Source of the DNA: an uncultured Clostridia bacterium
GTDB taxonomy: Bacteria; Bacillota; Peptococcia; Peptococcales; Peptococcaceae
Direction of reading: 5' to 3'
Assembly (NCBI GenBank): GCA_944391285.1
Contig: CALXSY010000003.1
Coordinates: 49,389-113,388 of the forward strand
Length of the DNA: 64,000 bases
The notes beneath the pieces were generated by a model, which was given only the letters and a program-made list of their open reading frames with translations, ran no database searches and had not been told where the DNA came from. Shown here in pieces: positions 1 through 9,743 of the stretch. The number at the start of each line of letters is the position of its first letter. The first letter of the stretch is position 1. Made by a program: the position numbers and the translations under genes.

Positions 1-343
<343 letters not shown>

Positions 344-470
344 TTATTAGTCATCTTTTAGTATAAGTATTTCCCTAAATTGTCTGAAGTACACATCTTC
401 TCTATTTTATATTTTATTTCTTTTTGCGCAAATAAACAAGTGTTATTTTTTTATTTTCAGCATTTTTTTA

Positions 471-767
471 TTATTTTTTCGGCAACGGTCTTTTATCATT
501 AGTATTAGCAGATTCGCCAAATAAATGAGAATACTTTTGCTTGGTTGCTTCGCCGCCTCTCAAATGTCTTTCGGCTTTGTTGGTTTCCAATATTTTTTTT
601 ACTTCTTCGTAAAGCTCCTTGTTTAACTCCGGCAGTCTCTCGGTTATATCCTTGTGCACTGTCGATTTGCTTATACCGAAGCGCTTGGCGCTTTCCCGCA
701 CTGTGGCGTTATGTTTTAAACAATAATTTGCTATTTCCAATACCCTTTGCTCAATATAATTTTTCAA
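471..767 (-). CDS. spoIIID: Sporulation transcriptional regulator SpoIIID
   Basis: A small DNA-binding protein that in spore formers modulates the sigma-E regulon in the mother cell. The helix-turn-helix is clear: VRESAKRFGISKSTVHKDI, followed by the diagnostic TERLPELN and the basic RHLRGGEATKQKYSH segment. Length (98 residues from the chosen start) fits the family, which is about 90. A GTG at 776 touches the GGAGGA and is too close for good initiation. TTG at 765-767 has a ten-base spacing and matches the N-terminus of known SpoIIID proteins, so it is preferred. Its presence is the best evidence that this organism forms endospores. Confidence 0.95.
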   Translation of the reverse strand: MKNYIEQRVLEIANYCLKHNATVRESAKRFGISKSTVHKDITERLPELNKELYEEVKKILETNKAERHLRGGEATKQKYSHLFGESANTNDKRPLPKK

Positions 768-1035
768 GAAGTCCACTCCTCCGCACCCATCTATTGATAG
801 ATTTATATGCGCAAGATTCGCGACTTATGAATATTATAGCCTACTTTTGGCAAAACATTTGGTATTTTATCCAACAACACTTTTAATCTACGTTTGTTAT
901 TTCGCTTTTCTCCTTTTTAAATCCTTCCCCTTAGGTAAATTATTATCTTTATTACCCTGTCACAATGCTAAAATTTCGTTTGCTAATAAAATATGTCAAG
1001 CCAAATTGAACTTTTGACTATGGTTAAAAGTTAAC

Positions 1036-1064
1036 TTGTCTATTGTTTGCCGATATGCTATAAT
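1036..1064 (+). promoter_or_regulatory. Sigma-A-like promoter of the first LysR gene
   Basis: TTGTCT at 1036-1041 and TATAAT at 1059-1064 are separated by 17 bases, giving a start near 1071 and a leader of about 70 bases. A ten-base palindrome AAGTTAACTT at 1028-1037 overlaps the -35 box and could be a self-binding site. The rest of the 768-1141 gap shows no gene. A sigma-E promoter for spoIIID is expected there, but I could not assign one. Confidence 0.6.
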
Positions 1065-1141
1065 TAATATATTAATATATAAATTTTTTATTATTGCCAA
1101 ACTTTTTTCAATCTTCATTTTCGTTGAAAGGAAAGATATGC

Positions 1142-2050
1142 ATGAAAATAGAACAACTTTACTATTTTTCTGTGGTAGTCAAAGAAGGATCTATCTCAGA
1201 TGCCGCAAATAAAATCTTTATGACCCCACAAACTATTAGTAAATCTATTGCTAACTTAGAAAAAGAGTTAGGTGCTGAGCTATTAACAAGACATCCTAAA
1301 GGAGTCGAGCTTACCAAAGCCGGTCAGCTTTTTTACAAAAAAGTTGATAAGCTTTTGCACGATTATGGTCAGCTTAAAGCAGATTTCATCACTGAAGACA
1401 ACACAAATGATTTTTCTCTAAGCAGCAAAGTTGAATTATATAACACCGCTTATATCAATGCAGAAATAATCGAACATATTATGCAAGAAATGTCCGCCCA
1501 GTATCCACATATTGAAATTTCTTTTCTCGAACTTCCTTCTGAACTCATCATTCCCAGAGTTATTCAAAACAATAGCCTAGGTCTGCTGACTTGCATCACA
1601 GAGTATTTCCGTGATGTATATAAAGAAATGTATTCTGATGATATTGTATATGAAACTATGCGGCAGGAAGATTTGGGAATTTTAGTGAATGCAAAGTCAC
1701 CTTTAGTCAAATTAAAAAACATCTCTTTATTTGATGTCTTTGAACACCCCATCGTTTCTTACCATAGCCGCGATTTTTCTAAGTTACAATTTTTTTCTTC
1801 TAAAACCCTGCCAAATGCCAATATCGTTACCCGCTCTTCCAACAAAAGGGTTGCCTTGCAAGCAGTACAGAATAAAGGAGCAGTCATGCTAAGCGTGCGC
1901 TCCTACGAAAACTGCTCAAGCCACATAAAATTTATTCCGCTTAAAGAAAATTTGCATATATCAACCCTTTTAATTAAACGGTCTTGTTTAAACGGAATGG
2001 CAGAAAATAAAATAATTCAAAAAATCAGAGAATGTTACTCTGAATCTTAA
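1142..2050 (+). CDS. LysR-family transcriptional regulator 1
   Basis: A 302-residue LysR-type regulator. The N-terminal winged helix-turn-helix is clear (MKIEQLYYFSVVVKEGSISDAANKIF, then MTPQTISKSIANLEKELGAELL), followed by a linker helix and a periplasmic-binding-protein-like effector domain. The start at 1142 follows GAAAGGAAAG; an upstream in-frame ATG at 1094 lacks a binding site. It converges on the SLC13-like permease at 2094-3497, and the two share one bidirectional terminator. By position it probably controls the permease/hydrolase operon 2094-5635, although LysR genes are more often divergent from their targets. The effector is unknown. Confidence 0.85.
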   Translation: MKIEQLYYFSVVVKEGSISDAANKIFMTPQTISKSIANLEKELGAELLTRHPKGVELTKAGQLFYKKVDKLLHDYGQLKADFITEDNTNDFSLSSKVELYNTAYINAEIIEHIMQEMSAQYPHIEISFLELPSELIIPRVIQNNSLGLLTCITEYFRDVYKEMYSDDIVYETMRQEDLGILVNAKSPLVKLKNISLFDVFEHPIVSYHSRDFSKLQFFSSKTLPNANIVTRSSNKRVALQAVQNKGAVMLSVRSYENCSSHIKFIPLKENLHISTLLIKRSCLNGMAENKIIQKIRECYSES

Positions 2051-2052
2051 AC

Positions 2053-2083
2053 AAAAAAGCTCCTATTTTATAGGAGCTTTTTT
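2053..2083. terminator. Bidirectional intrinsic terminator
   Basis: AAAAAAGCTCCTA pairs with TAGGAGCTTTTTT around a five-base loop. U-rich tails on both strands suit the convergent LysR gene and permease gene on either side. Confidence 0.85.
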
Positions 2084-2093
2084 ATAGCGATTT

Positions 2094-3497
2094 TTACATA
2101 AGCCCAATCAAATACCAGTAAGGAACCATAATCACCATAATGGCAATTAATAAAAGCAGTGACTTGATTGTACAGATTTTTATCATATCGCCCATTTTAA
2201 CCATACCGAAAGCAAACAAAATCAAGTATGCCGGGTATTCATACGGGAAAAATACAATTTCTTTTGCAATATATAATGTGACAATATGCGCCATAGGCTC
2301 AAATCCAGCTGCCAGGCAATATTGTGCAATTGGTCCCGGCAAAACAGCAGTCATAGCGAACGGTGACAAAACAAAATTAACCAGTGCCGCAAAAACAGCT
2401 GTGCCCAAAATGCCCCAATAATGACCTAAGCCTGCAATAAAAGGTACGCAAGCATTAGTAATTGCTGTACTTAAGCCTAATTGTGTTGCAATAGATCCTA
2501 TACCTAAAAAACCACCGATAACAAACATATTGTCCCAAGGAATATTTCTGATGCTGCTGTTATCAGCCAAGTTAACTCCCGGTAGATAGCAGATGATAAC
2601 TGTAAAAAGGAAACCATAAACAGCATCTAAGCCATGAAGCGGTTGCGAGAAAAGGCAGATAGCCAATATCACCAATACAACCACACCTTTTTTTTCTTCA
2701 CTCTTCATTTTTCCAAGACCGGCATACTCATTTACAAAATATTCTTTACCTTTAACCGCATTTATTGTATTAGTACTTGTCTTCTCATACCATTTCAATG
2801 CCAGCCAAACCAAAAACATGGCAAAAAAAGGAATCGGCAGTGTATAATACATCAGTTGATACCATGTCAGGTTAAAACCCTCAATAACCATACCGGCTGA
2901 AGCATTCACTAAAGTTATCGTAATCGGACAATATAAGAATACCCCCAGCAAAATGCCGGCAATAGCAGCTGTCCAAGTAATAACTAAACTTTCCTTATCC
3001 CCAGGTTTAAGCTCTAATGACGAGTAAAGGGCGTAAGCAAAGGCAAACACCAAAACCATAGTTAACACGAAACCTACAAACATAATTACAAGACCAGTGA
3101 AAAACAATCCCCAAATCAACCCTTTAAAGGTGCCTCCGGTTTTTATAATACACCAAAGACCTAAGCGGTTTAAAATACCTGTTTTCTCTAAGATGCCTAT
3201 TAAAACCATTGCTGTAATTGCTGTCAGCAGGTTGGTAGAAGTCCAAGCTGAAAACGCCATTTCAAATGTTGTTGCTCCACTGAGCACCCAACCGGTAGAC
3301 ATTATGAGAATAACCGCAAAACCATTAAGGATTTCAAATGCCAAAAGAAATATGCCAAATATCGTAAATACTAAAAATCTTTGGAGCTGCACAGTATACA
3401 CATCACTCAAAGGGAGAAACAGAGGTATTATTGAAATAATGATAGAAATAAGCCATTTAACGATTAGCCCTTTATTATTTTTTACTTGTACAGACAT
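2094..3497 (-). CDS. SLC13/DASS-like anion permease 1
   Basis: A 467-residue polytopic membrane protein with about a dozen hydrophobic segments in two similar halves, typical of divalent-anion:sodium symporters (DASS/SLC13). The segment IPWDNMFVIGGFLGIGSIATQLG in the second half and LVNFVLSPFAMTAVLPG near the C-terminus resemble the substrate-binding SNT regions of the family, but the canonical SNT triplets are not exact. Family members carry dicarboxylates, tricarboxylates, sulfate or phosphate with sodium. It lies 137 bases downstream of the AP-superfamily hydrolase 3635-5635 on the same strand, with a hairpin between. It is more divergent than the two other permeases in the window. Substrate unknown. 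Confidence 0.8.
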   Translation of the reverse strand: MSVQVKNNKGLIVKWLISIIISIIPLFLPLSDVYTVQLQRFLVFTIFGIFLLAFEILNGFAVILIMSTGWVLSGATTFEMAFSAWTSTNLLTAITAMVLIGILEKTGILNRLGLWCIIKTGGTFKGLIWGLFFTGLVIMFVGFVLTMVLVFAFAYALYSSLELKPGDKESLVITWTAAIAGILLGVFLYCPITITLVNASAGMVIEGFNLTWYQLMYYTLPIPFFAMFLVWLALKWYEKTSTNTINAVKGKEYFVNEYAGLGKMKSEEKKGVVVLVILAICLFSQPLHGLDAVYGFLFTVIICYLPGVNLADNSSIRNIPWDNMFVIGGFLGIGSIATQLGLSTAITNACVPFIAGLGHYWGILGTAVFAALVNFVLSPFAMTAVLPGPIAQYCLAAGFEPMAHIVTLYIAKEIVFFPYEYPAYLILFAFGMVKMGDMIKICTIKSLLLLIAIMVIMVPYWYLIGLM

Positions 3498-3596
3498 AAA
3501 ATTCCTCCTTTACGATGTTATATTTTTAATATTATTATTATTCTATTAATTTCATATTTATTATCTTTTAGCTAAAGATATTTAATTGTGAATTTT

Positions 3597-3624
3597 AGAA
3601 CGGCAAAGCAAAGTTTGCCGCTCT
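3597..3624 (-). terminator. Intercistronic hairpin after hydrolase 1
   Basis: An 11-base stem with one mismatch (AGAACGGCAAA against TTTGCCGCTCT, six-base loop) lies just past the hydrolase stop and before the permease. The downstream tract on the minus strand is only weakly U-rich, so this may be a partial terminator or mRNA-stabilising stem. Confidence 0.55.
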
Positions 3625-3634
3625 AAAAACTATC

Positions 3635-5635
3635 TTACTTCAGCGCTTGATAAATAATGCCTCCTTCGCATTTGTCAGGAACCGGAGCCCCCTGCAAACT
3701 GCAAATTGTCGGAACAATATCTACCTGATGCACTCGTCTTGCCATCACAAAGTTTTCCTTAATACCTTTCCCAGCCGCAAAGAACAAGCATTTCATGGAA
3801 AACTCGTAACTTTCTGTGCTGCTGAACGATGCTGCGTGATCCTGGGTGCAGTGTGGATGAAGGATAAAATAAAGGTCTCCTACTCTGTCACCATACAGCC
3901 CCAAGGCTTCCATGCCGTCACGTTTAACTATACAGTCAACAATTCTTTCATTAGTTTGCGGATCTCTATATGCATATAAATCGTCAATAATTTTATCTAA
4001 CAAAGCATCATAATCTTCCGGTTCTACACATCCTTGCGGATCTCTGCCTTTCAAGTTAACATAAATATATCCGCTTCTCTGGCTTACCGCAGTAGTATGT
4101 GCCCAGTCAATCTGCGTTTTTCCCTTTTCATCTTTCATGGTTTTGACATAACCCAAGCTTTGCATAATATCTACGACAATTCCCCATGAATCAGCAATCA
4201 AAGGTTTCGGATAACCATATTTGCGCGGCAGACCGGCATGATCAGATACTACGAAAATAGCTGTTTCGCCGTCATCCAAATGGTAAAGCATTTTTCCTAA
4301 TGTCGCATCAATATTTTGATAATATTTGACTAAAAGCTCGTGGAAATTTTCATACCGCGGACTTTCCGGGCAAATATCGGAAAGCATGTTATGATTGGCA
4401 CAATCAATGGAATGCATATGGCAATAGAAAAGATCCCACTCCTTATTATCCAGCAGATAATTAATAGCATCAGCATGCCAATCCATATTTAACGCCCAAG
4501 TTTCCTGACCAATATACGGATATGGTCTGCCGGCATTTGATGGCTGAATAAACGGTCCTATATGTTCCAGCAACTCTTGCGCAATTGCCGGCGGATATGT
4601 TGTTTTTTCGTTAGCTTTCAGCCGGCACGCTGCAGAAACATACAACTCCATTTCATCTGCATCGGGGCTTAATTTATAAAGCCTCATCTTATAGGCAACC
4701 TCACGTTTTATATCGCCTTCCAGCATGCTGTCATATATCCAGCCGCTCCACTCACCTAACCGGACTTCACCTAATAATTTGTCCTCTTTCTTGCTGGCAT
4801 AAAGCTTCAATGAGCGATATTGACCGTTTTCCGGCAGCAATAAACCGGTTCTTCTCAATATTCCGTTGTTCATCGGCAAAGTAACTTCCAACGCACCGTC
4901 CGGCAGCTCCATGCCCCAATTTTCTGCCGGTCTGATGGCTGTTTCAAACTTATTAATAATCGACATCCACTCTGCTTCATTGCCTACAGCAGTTCCTTCA
5001 TTAACATGACCAACTTCAAATAAGCCGCTGAAGTGCTCATCTCCGTCTGTATTGGTATCCGTATCAGTTACGTCAAACTTTTTGCTTTCAACAGTTTCTG
5101 TCATAACACAGCCGGCACCGGTATCATTTTTGCCGGCATACTTGGAAATCAGCTCAAAATCTCCTTTTTTACCAAAATACAGCTTATCTAAATCAATAAT
5201 ATTTTGCCCCATACATTCCGAGTTGCTGCCGTCCACATAAATAACATTTTCTTTGCTGGTAGGCGGCCAAGCAGTTGGATAGTTAAATACTATCGATTTC
5301 TTCCCGGCTTTGGCATATACATCCCAAATAAACTCTGCGCGAATCTGTTTGGAGTTCCAGCCTAAATCCAAGTCATCTAAATCTCTGCCGGCAGTGTGAT
5401 TCCAAAAACAAGTTATCCCATGAGTTCCCGGCCAAGCTCCGGTGGCCAAGGTTGCCCAACAAGGCGGGGTAATGGTCGGCAAAGCGCCAATCATACCAAC
5501 ATTTTCAGTAGTTACACCAATGTCTCTCATTTTTTGAAAATTTGGCATTTTCCCTTGTTCTATTAACGTATTAACAAATTTAGGATCGGCACCATCAAAA
5601 CCAATAACCATAACTTTCTTTACTTTTTCCGTCAT
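3635..5635 (-). CDS. AP-superfamily phosphodiesterase-like hydrolase 1
   Basis: A 666-residue protein of the alkaline phosphatase superfamily (type I phosphodiesterase/nucleotide pyrophosphatase branch). The metal ligands can be traced: GFDGADP with Asp14, the nucleophile loop PTITPPCWATLATG with Thr56, HMHSIDCANH in the middle of the chain, VVSDHAG and a C-terminal DH. There is no CxPxR sulfatase motif, so Thr is the predicted nucleophile. No signal peptide is present, implying a cytoplasmic enzyme acting on imported substrate. A large insert separates the nucleophile loop from the second metal site. The start follows GGAGGCTGCA. It is the least similar of four paralogues here and is followed by permease 1. 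Confidence 0.85.
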   Translation of the reverse strand: MTEKVKKVMVIGFDGADPKFVNTLIEQGKMPNFQKMRDIGVTTENVGMIGALPTITPPCWATLATGAWPGTHGITCFWNHTAGRDLDDLDLGWNSKQIRAEFIWDVYAKAGKKSIVFNYPTAWPPTSKENVIYVDGSNSECMGQNIIDLDKLYFGKKGDFELISKYAGKNDTGAGCVMTETVESKKFDVTDTDTNTDGDEHFSGLFEVGHVNEGTAVGNEAEWMSIINKFETAIRPAENWGMELPDGALEVTLPMNNGILRRTGLLLPENGQYRSLKLYASKKEDKLLGEVRLGEWSGWIYDSMLEGDIKREVAYKMRLYKLSPDADEMELYVSAACRLKANEKTTYPPAIAQELLEHIGPFIQPSNAGRPYPYIGQETWALNMDWHADAINYLLDNKEWDLFYCHMHSIDCANHNMLSDICPESPRYENFHELLVKYYQNIDATLGKMLYHLDDGETAIFVVSDHAGLPRKYGYPKPLIADSWGIVVDIMQSLGYVKTMKDEKGKTQIDWAHTTAVSQRSGYIYVNLKGRDPQGCVEPEDYDALLDKIIDDLYAYRDPQTNERIVDCIVKRDGMEALGLYGDRVGDLYFILHPHCTQDHAASFSSTESYEFSMKCLFFAAGKGIKENFVMARRVHQVDIVPTICSLQGAPVPDKCEGGIIYQALK

Positions 5636-5682
5636 ATTGCAGCCTCCTATATCTTTAATTAGAAAAATTTTTCTATATTTTT

Positions 5683-5711
5683 ATTATATATTACTGCTTT
5701 TTATAATGCAA
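5683..5711 (-). promoter_or_regulatory. Sigma-A-like promoter of hydrolase 1
   Basis: On the minus strand TTGCAT (5706-5711) and TATAAT (5683-5688) are 17 bases apart, placing the start about 40 bases before the hydrolase ATG. It implies that hydrolase 1 and permease 1 form their own unit, separate from hydrolase 2 and permease 2. The rest of the 5636-5971 gap holds only this promoter and a terminator. Confidence 0.65.
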
Positions 5712-5923
5712 ACAACTTAATTTTGAGAGTTTTTTCGATATGCTCAAATTTTTTTTGAATTGTTTTTTATATTTGAGGTGTATCTTCTATGTGTTTTAGC
5801 TGTTTAAGCTGAAAATCTTCTTGCAATTAATAAAAAAACAGCAAAACAATAGTTTCGCCATTAACAATATTGCTTTATTTTTTGATACCCTATCTAACAA
5901 CATACCACAATTCTTTCTGCAAC

Positions 5924-5953
5924 AAAAAAAGCGCTTTGATTTCTCAAAGCGCT
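5924..5953 (-). terminator. Intrinsic terminator after permease 2
   Basis: AGCGCTTTGA pairs perfectly with TCAAAGCGCT around a four-base loop and is followed on the minus strand by seven T. It ends the permease transcript 18 bases past the stop codon. Confidence 0.9.
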
Positions 5954-5971
5954 AAATTAATCATACATTTT

Positions 5972-7435
5972 TTAAAACAAAACATTGCCCAAAGGCATAA
6001 ATACTAAAAGCATTGCCAAAGTAGCAGCCACCATTGCAATAACTGCAGCCATCATAATATATCTGCTGGAAATATGCTCCGCTTGCGAATAAATCAAAGC
6101 TCCATAGAAAGACGAAGCTGGAAGTAAAAATGCCGTTTGCGCCATCAAGCACATTAATACAGCCATCATATGCAAATTTAAACCAAGGCTTTCTGAATAT
6201 GGCATAATTACCGCAATCATCAGAAGCATTACAACTGTATTATTGGCAAAGTTCGTTAAAATTAAAGTAATTACAAATACAATAACTGTAAAGGTAAAGG
6301 CACTATGCCCACCCAAAATTGGATTGACTAAAGACATAACCCAAGCAGATATACCTGTTGCTTCGTTGGTCAGCATCGGTGAAAAAGTAAAGGCTATTGC
6401 CATCAAAAGTACCGAATCCCAAACTATCATGCTGGCTGTTTTTGAAACATCCAGCATAGGCTTGCCATCAATTTTGACTAAGACCATAATTGCAGTTAGA
6501 AGCCAGGAAACACCCAAAGTTCCCAAACGACTATATGTTTGCACAAAAGCATTATCTCCTAAAAAACTAACTAATCCTGTAAGCATCATCATTACCAAAA
6601 AGACTATTAAATATATCCCGGCAAATTTTTGTCTTTTGTTCATCGGCGGCAAGTCTTTAAATACCATTGCTGCATCAGCATTTTTTAAAGCAGATAAATC
6701 AATACGCAAAACAAATTTCATCATTAAAATAAAAAGTATTAAAGCTGCTGTACATCCGCAAATAAGCAGGATAGAGGCTGAGACAATATTTATTTCCGTC
6801 ATCGGTGTCATGCCATAAAAGAAACCCATGACAGATACAAATGCGGACTTATATGGTAAAGATATTATGCCGCAAACAAAAGCAAACATTAAACCTACCA
6901 CCATAGCAGCACAATATTTGCTTTTCCGAGGTATGCCGGCAGTTTCTGCTATTTTATAAACCATCTCCCACATAACAAAAAGCAAAGGCATTTCTCCGCC
7001 TAAAGCCACAATGATATATAAGCCCAGAATTAAAGCACCTGTCAAAAGCCAAGGTCTGCCCTCAATAATTTTTCTGGTGATGATCCATCTAACTAAATAG
7101 TCGAAAACCCCGGTTTGCGCCACAGCAAATATTACCGCCATAGCAAACACGCACATAATTACCAGGCTATTGCCAAAGGACGATGTGCAAACAGCAGCTG
7201 AGTTCTCGCCAAAAATAATCATGGCAATAAGTCCCATCAAGCTGGGCCAAAACATGCCTACTAAAGACCAAAGATAAACTAACCCTAATAAAATACCCAA
7301 ATATTTCATACCAAGCGGCGTAACTGTACTAAAAGGAGGTAAAAAACCAACGCCGAACATTAAAATGAGACCAATAACTGAATGAATATAATATTTTTTA
7401 TCTTTTGATAATTTTCCTTTTGTTTCTACGCTCAT
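5972..7435 (-). CDS. SLC13-like anion permease 2
   Basis: A 487-residue polytopic membrane protein of the SLC13/ion-transporter superfamily. Shared signatures with permease 3 (33489-34931) include WPSLMGLIAMI near residue 65, a cytoplasmic VRWIITRKIIEGRPW near 115-130, and TNFANNTVVMLLM plus LLPASSFYGA in the second half; the last two resemble the re-entrant substrate loops of the fold. The N-terminus is short and charged and then membrane-embedded. The start follows AGGAGGAAAC. It lies 94 bases after the hydrolase 2 gene, with a hairpin in between, and is closed by a strong terminator. Substrate unknown; an organic anion is inferred from the family. Confidence 0.82.
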   Translation of the reverse strand: MSVETKGKLSKDKKYYIHSVIGLILMFGVGFLPPFSTVTPLGMKYLGILLGLVYLWSLVGMFWPSLMGLIAMIIFGENSAAVCTSSFGNSLVIMCVFAMAVIFAVAQTGVFDYLVRWIITRKIIEGRPWLLTGALILGLYIIVALGGEMPLLFVMWEMVYKIAETAGIPRKSKYCAAMVVGLMFAFVCGIISLPYKSAFVSVMGFFYGMTPMTEINIVSASILLICGCTAALILFILMMKFVLRIDLSALKNADAAMVFKDLPPMNKRQKFAGIYLIVFLVMMMLTGLVSFLGDNAFVQTYSRLGTLGVSWLLTAIMVLVKIDGKPMLDVSKTASMIVWDSVLLMAIAFTFSPMLTNEATGISAWVMSLVNPILGGHSAFTFTVIVFVITLILTNFANNTVVMLLMIAVIMPYSESLGLNLHMMAVLMCLMAQTAFLLPASSFYGALIYSQAEHISSRYIMMAAVIAMVAATLAMLLVFMPLGNVLF

Positions 7436-7463
7436 AATGTTTCCTCCTTAATCATATTGAAAA

Positions 7464-7500
7464 TATCCAAAGAACAGCTTTATTTGCCGTTCTCTGGATA
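7464..7500 (-). terminator. Intercistronic hairpin between hydrolase 2 and permease 2
   Basis: TATCCAAAGAAC pairs with GTTCTCTGGATA (11 of 12) around a 13-base loop and is followed on the minus strand by a short TTTTC run. It probably acts as a leaky terminator that lowers permease expression relative to the hydrolase. Confidence 0.55.
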
Positions 7501-7529
7501 ACCCTCATTAAATTTTCATTGCAGCATTA

Positions 7530-9560
7530 TTAATCTTCCAAAATCTGATAAATTGGTGCTCCCTCAGCATTTGCCGGCATTCTTACGCCGCCAAGCACTG
7601 CTACAGTAGGAGCCACATCCACCTCACGAATGACACGTGTGGTTTTAAAGTTTTTCTTGATTCCTTTGCCTGCTGCAGCAAAAATAGGTGATTGCGATGT
7701 GTGTGCAAGCCCTCTTGCAGTTGATAGTCCATCACCATGATCGCCTAAATGTCTATCAGTCTGCATAACTATCAAATCCCCGCACTCTGGTCCACCTAAA
7801 CCAATTACAGCTGCATCTTTATTGCGCAATACTAAAGAATATGGGCAATGACCTTTTTCATCTTTCATATTGTAAAAATGCGTAATAATATCTGCTTCCA
7901 AATCATATTTATCTGCCGGATCAACAATACCAGTTGCATACTTACCTTTTAAATTAATATATATTTCATTCATACGCGTAAATACTGCCTTAGTTTTACT
8001 CCAATCTATTTCTTGTAACGGATTACCATCATCATCATATAAAACTTCAGTATATCCCCAATCGCGCATAAATGTAGCATCAACACCTGCTCCGGCATAA
8101 TCGGAATAACCTTGTTGTTCTGTACAAGTCAAACCATGATCTGATATCAAGAAAATTGTCCAACCTTCATCTAATAAATGTAAAAAGCGCCCTAAATAGT
8201 AATCATTCTGCTTAGATATTTCAACCAAAAATCTTTGATAATCCTCAGCAGGTAATGTTCCGCCGCCGTTAGCAAATGCAATAAACATATGCTTGATAGC
8301 GTCATCGTTATGAACATGCGAAAAAATGACCTCTATACCTTTTTTCTCAATCATATAATGTAAACTGTCAGCCCACCACCGCATAGTACGCATCCAGTTT
8401 TCCAGCATGCAATCCTCAATCAACTCTTTATCTACGGAGCCAAGATTGGAAACCGGCGGTGGAAATCCAATATTTTCAATAATTTCTTTATGCAAAGACT
8501 TCGGTGAGAATACACTGTCATCTGCAATATCAATACCAGCAGAAATCCACATTCTTACTTTACTGCCGTCTTCAGCAATTTCCAAAACTCTCATATTACG
8601 AGCAACTTCAAAAGTCTTATCTTTTTTTATAGCTTCATCAACAATACCTTCAACAAATTCCTTGTTTTTAATTACAACTATAGGTTCGTTGGATTTTTTG
8701 TTTTTATAAATTGCTACTTTATCGTAAACACCGTCTTCATTTTTAGTCAACAATGCCTGCCGTCTAATTAGACCTTGTGAAAATAAAATTATAAATTCTT
8801 TAGCATCATCAGGTACCGCTATACTCCACCCCTCAGCTTTTTTGATTGGAGATAAACTAGCATCTAAGGGTTGCGCTGTCATATCACTTTTTGCTCCTTT
8901 TGGCAAACGGATAATCTTTATATCGGGAGCGGTTGCCATTTGATGCTGATACTCTTTTTGATCGCCTAAATCGGTAGCATTTTTCGGAGTATCCTCCATC
9001 TCAATATCAGTGATTACGCACATATGAGAAGTTTCACCGGCAGCTTTTTTAAACGTCACCACTTCGATATTTTCTGAAGCAACAGCAACATACTCCCAGT
9101 CTTTTTGTCCCATTCCCATGCAAATACCTTCTGGCTGTGTGCCATCAACTACATATAAATTTTTACTGTCGCTGCTCGGCGGCCATGAAGATCCAGGCCA
9201 ATGCCAAACAAGGGTTTTTTTGCCCGCTTCAGCAAAGACATTCCATACTTGCTCTGCTTGGCACAATCTAGAGTCAAGTGCATAACCAAAGGTATCCAAT
9301 TTTTCGGGGTTTTGTCTCCAAAAGTCAGTAATGCCATGAGTCATTGGATAAGCACCAGTAGCCAAGGTAGTCCACATTGGAGGAGTAATAGTTGGCATTG
9401 CTCCCAACAAAACCAGATCTTCTCTAGCTGAACCCCTTTCTAAAAACTTTTGTAAGTTAGGCATATAACCTTGTTCCATATGATATTTAGTTAAAACAGG
9501 ATCCATTCCATCGATACCTAAAACTAATATTTTGTCAGCAATGTTTGTAGCTTTTAGCAT
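7530..9560 (-). CDS. AP-superfamily phosphodiesterase-like hydrolase 2
   Basis: A 676-residue cytoplasmic hydrolase, paralogue of hydrolases 3 and 4. Metal ligands and nucleophile: GIDGMDP with Asp17, PTITPPMWTTLATG with Thr59, HVHNDDAIKH, ISDHGLT, and GDHGDG near the C-terminus. An insert of roughly 300 residues between nucleophile loop and second metal site holds the variable part and may set specificity. The start ATG at 9558-9560 follows AAAGGAG with eight-base spacing; a longer reading frame to 9605 has no binding site. It lies downstream of a LysR gene on the same strand and upstream of permease 2. The family cleaves phosphoesters, phosphodiesters or C-P bonds, and the substrate cannot be read from sequence. 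Confidence 0.85.
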   Translation of the reverse strand: MLKATNIADKILVLGIDGMDPVLTKYHMEQGYMPNLQKFLERGSAREDLVLLGAMPTITPPMWTTLATGAYPMTHGITDFWRQNPEKLDTFGYALDSRLCQAEQVWNVFAEAGKKTLVWHWPGSSWPPSSDSKNLYVVDGTQPEGICMGMGQKDWEYVAVASENIEVVTFKKAAGETSHMCVITDIEMEDTPKNATDLGDQKEYQHQMATAPDIKIIRLPKGAKSDMTAQPLDASLSPIKKAEGWSIAVPDDAKEFIILFSQGLIRRQALLTKNEDGVYDKVAIYKNKKSNEPIVVIKNKEFVEGIVDEAIKKDKTFEVARNMRVLEIAEDGSKVRMWISAGIDIADDSVFSPKSLHKEIIENIGFPPPVSNLGSVDKELIEDCMLENWMRTMRWWADSLHYMIEKKGIEVIFSHVHNDDAIKHMFIAFANGGGTLPAEDYQRFLVEISKQNDYYLGRFLHLLDEGWTIFLISDHGLTCTEQQGYSDYAGAGVDATFMRDWGYTEVLYDDDGNPLQEIDWSKTKAVFTRMNEIYINLKGKYATGIVDPADKYDLEADIITHFYNMKDEKGHCPYSLVLRNKDAAVIGLGGPECGDLIVMQTDRHLGDHGDGLSTARGLAHTSQSPIFAAAGKGIKKNFKTTRVIREVDVAPTVAVLGGVRMPANAEGAPIYQILED

Positions 9561-9673
9561 TTGAATATCTCCTTTTTTTGAATTTTCTGTATTTATTATG
9601 CGCATATATAAATACGATGTCTACATTTATAATTATAATAAAAGAAGATTTTTATGTAAAGCCAATCTTTGTT

Positions 9674-9742
9674 GCTTTTTTCTCTCTAATGCAATTATAA
9701 ATTGCATTAGAGAGAAAAAAGCCAGGATATGTATTCCTGGCT
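9674..9742 (-). terminator. Terminator hairpin followed by a 22-bp perfect inverted repeat
   Basis: Read on the minus strand, GCCAGGA/TCCTGGC forms a terminator stem (9721-9742) followed by six T. These T residues begin a second, longer hairpin whose 22-base arms (9674-9695 and 9701-9722) are perfectly complementary around a five-base TATAA loop. The two stems share bases 9721-9722. Together they isolate the LysR gene from hydrolase 2. Confidence 0.75.
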
Positions 9743-9743
9743 T

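Noticed and set aside
3597..3624. Riboswitch upstream of permease 1
   Set aside because: Only one simple stem is present in 137 bases, without the multi-helix architecture of a known riboswitch.
6243..6818. 191-codon frame on the plus strand
   Set aside because: It lies antisense inside permease 2, lacks a binding site and has a composition typical of the reverse strand of membrane proteins.
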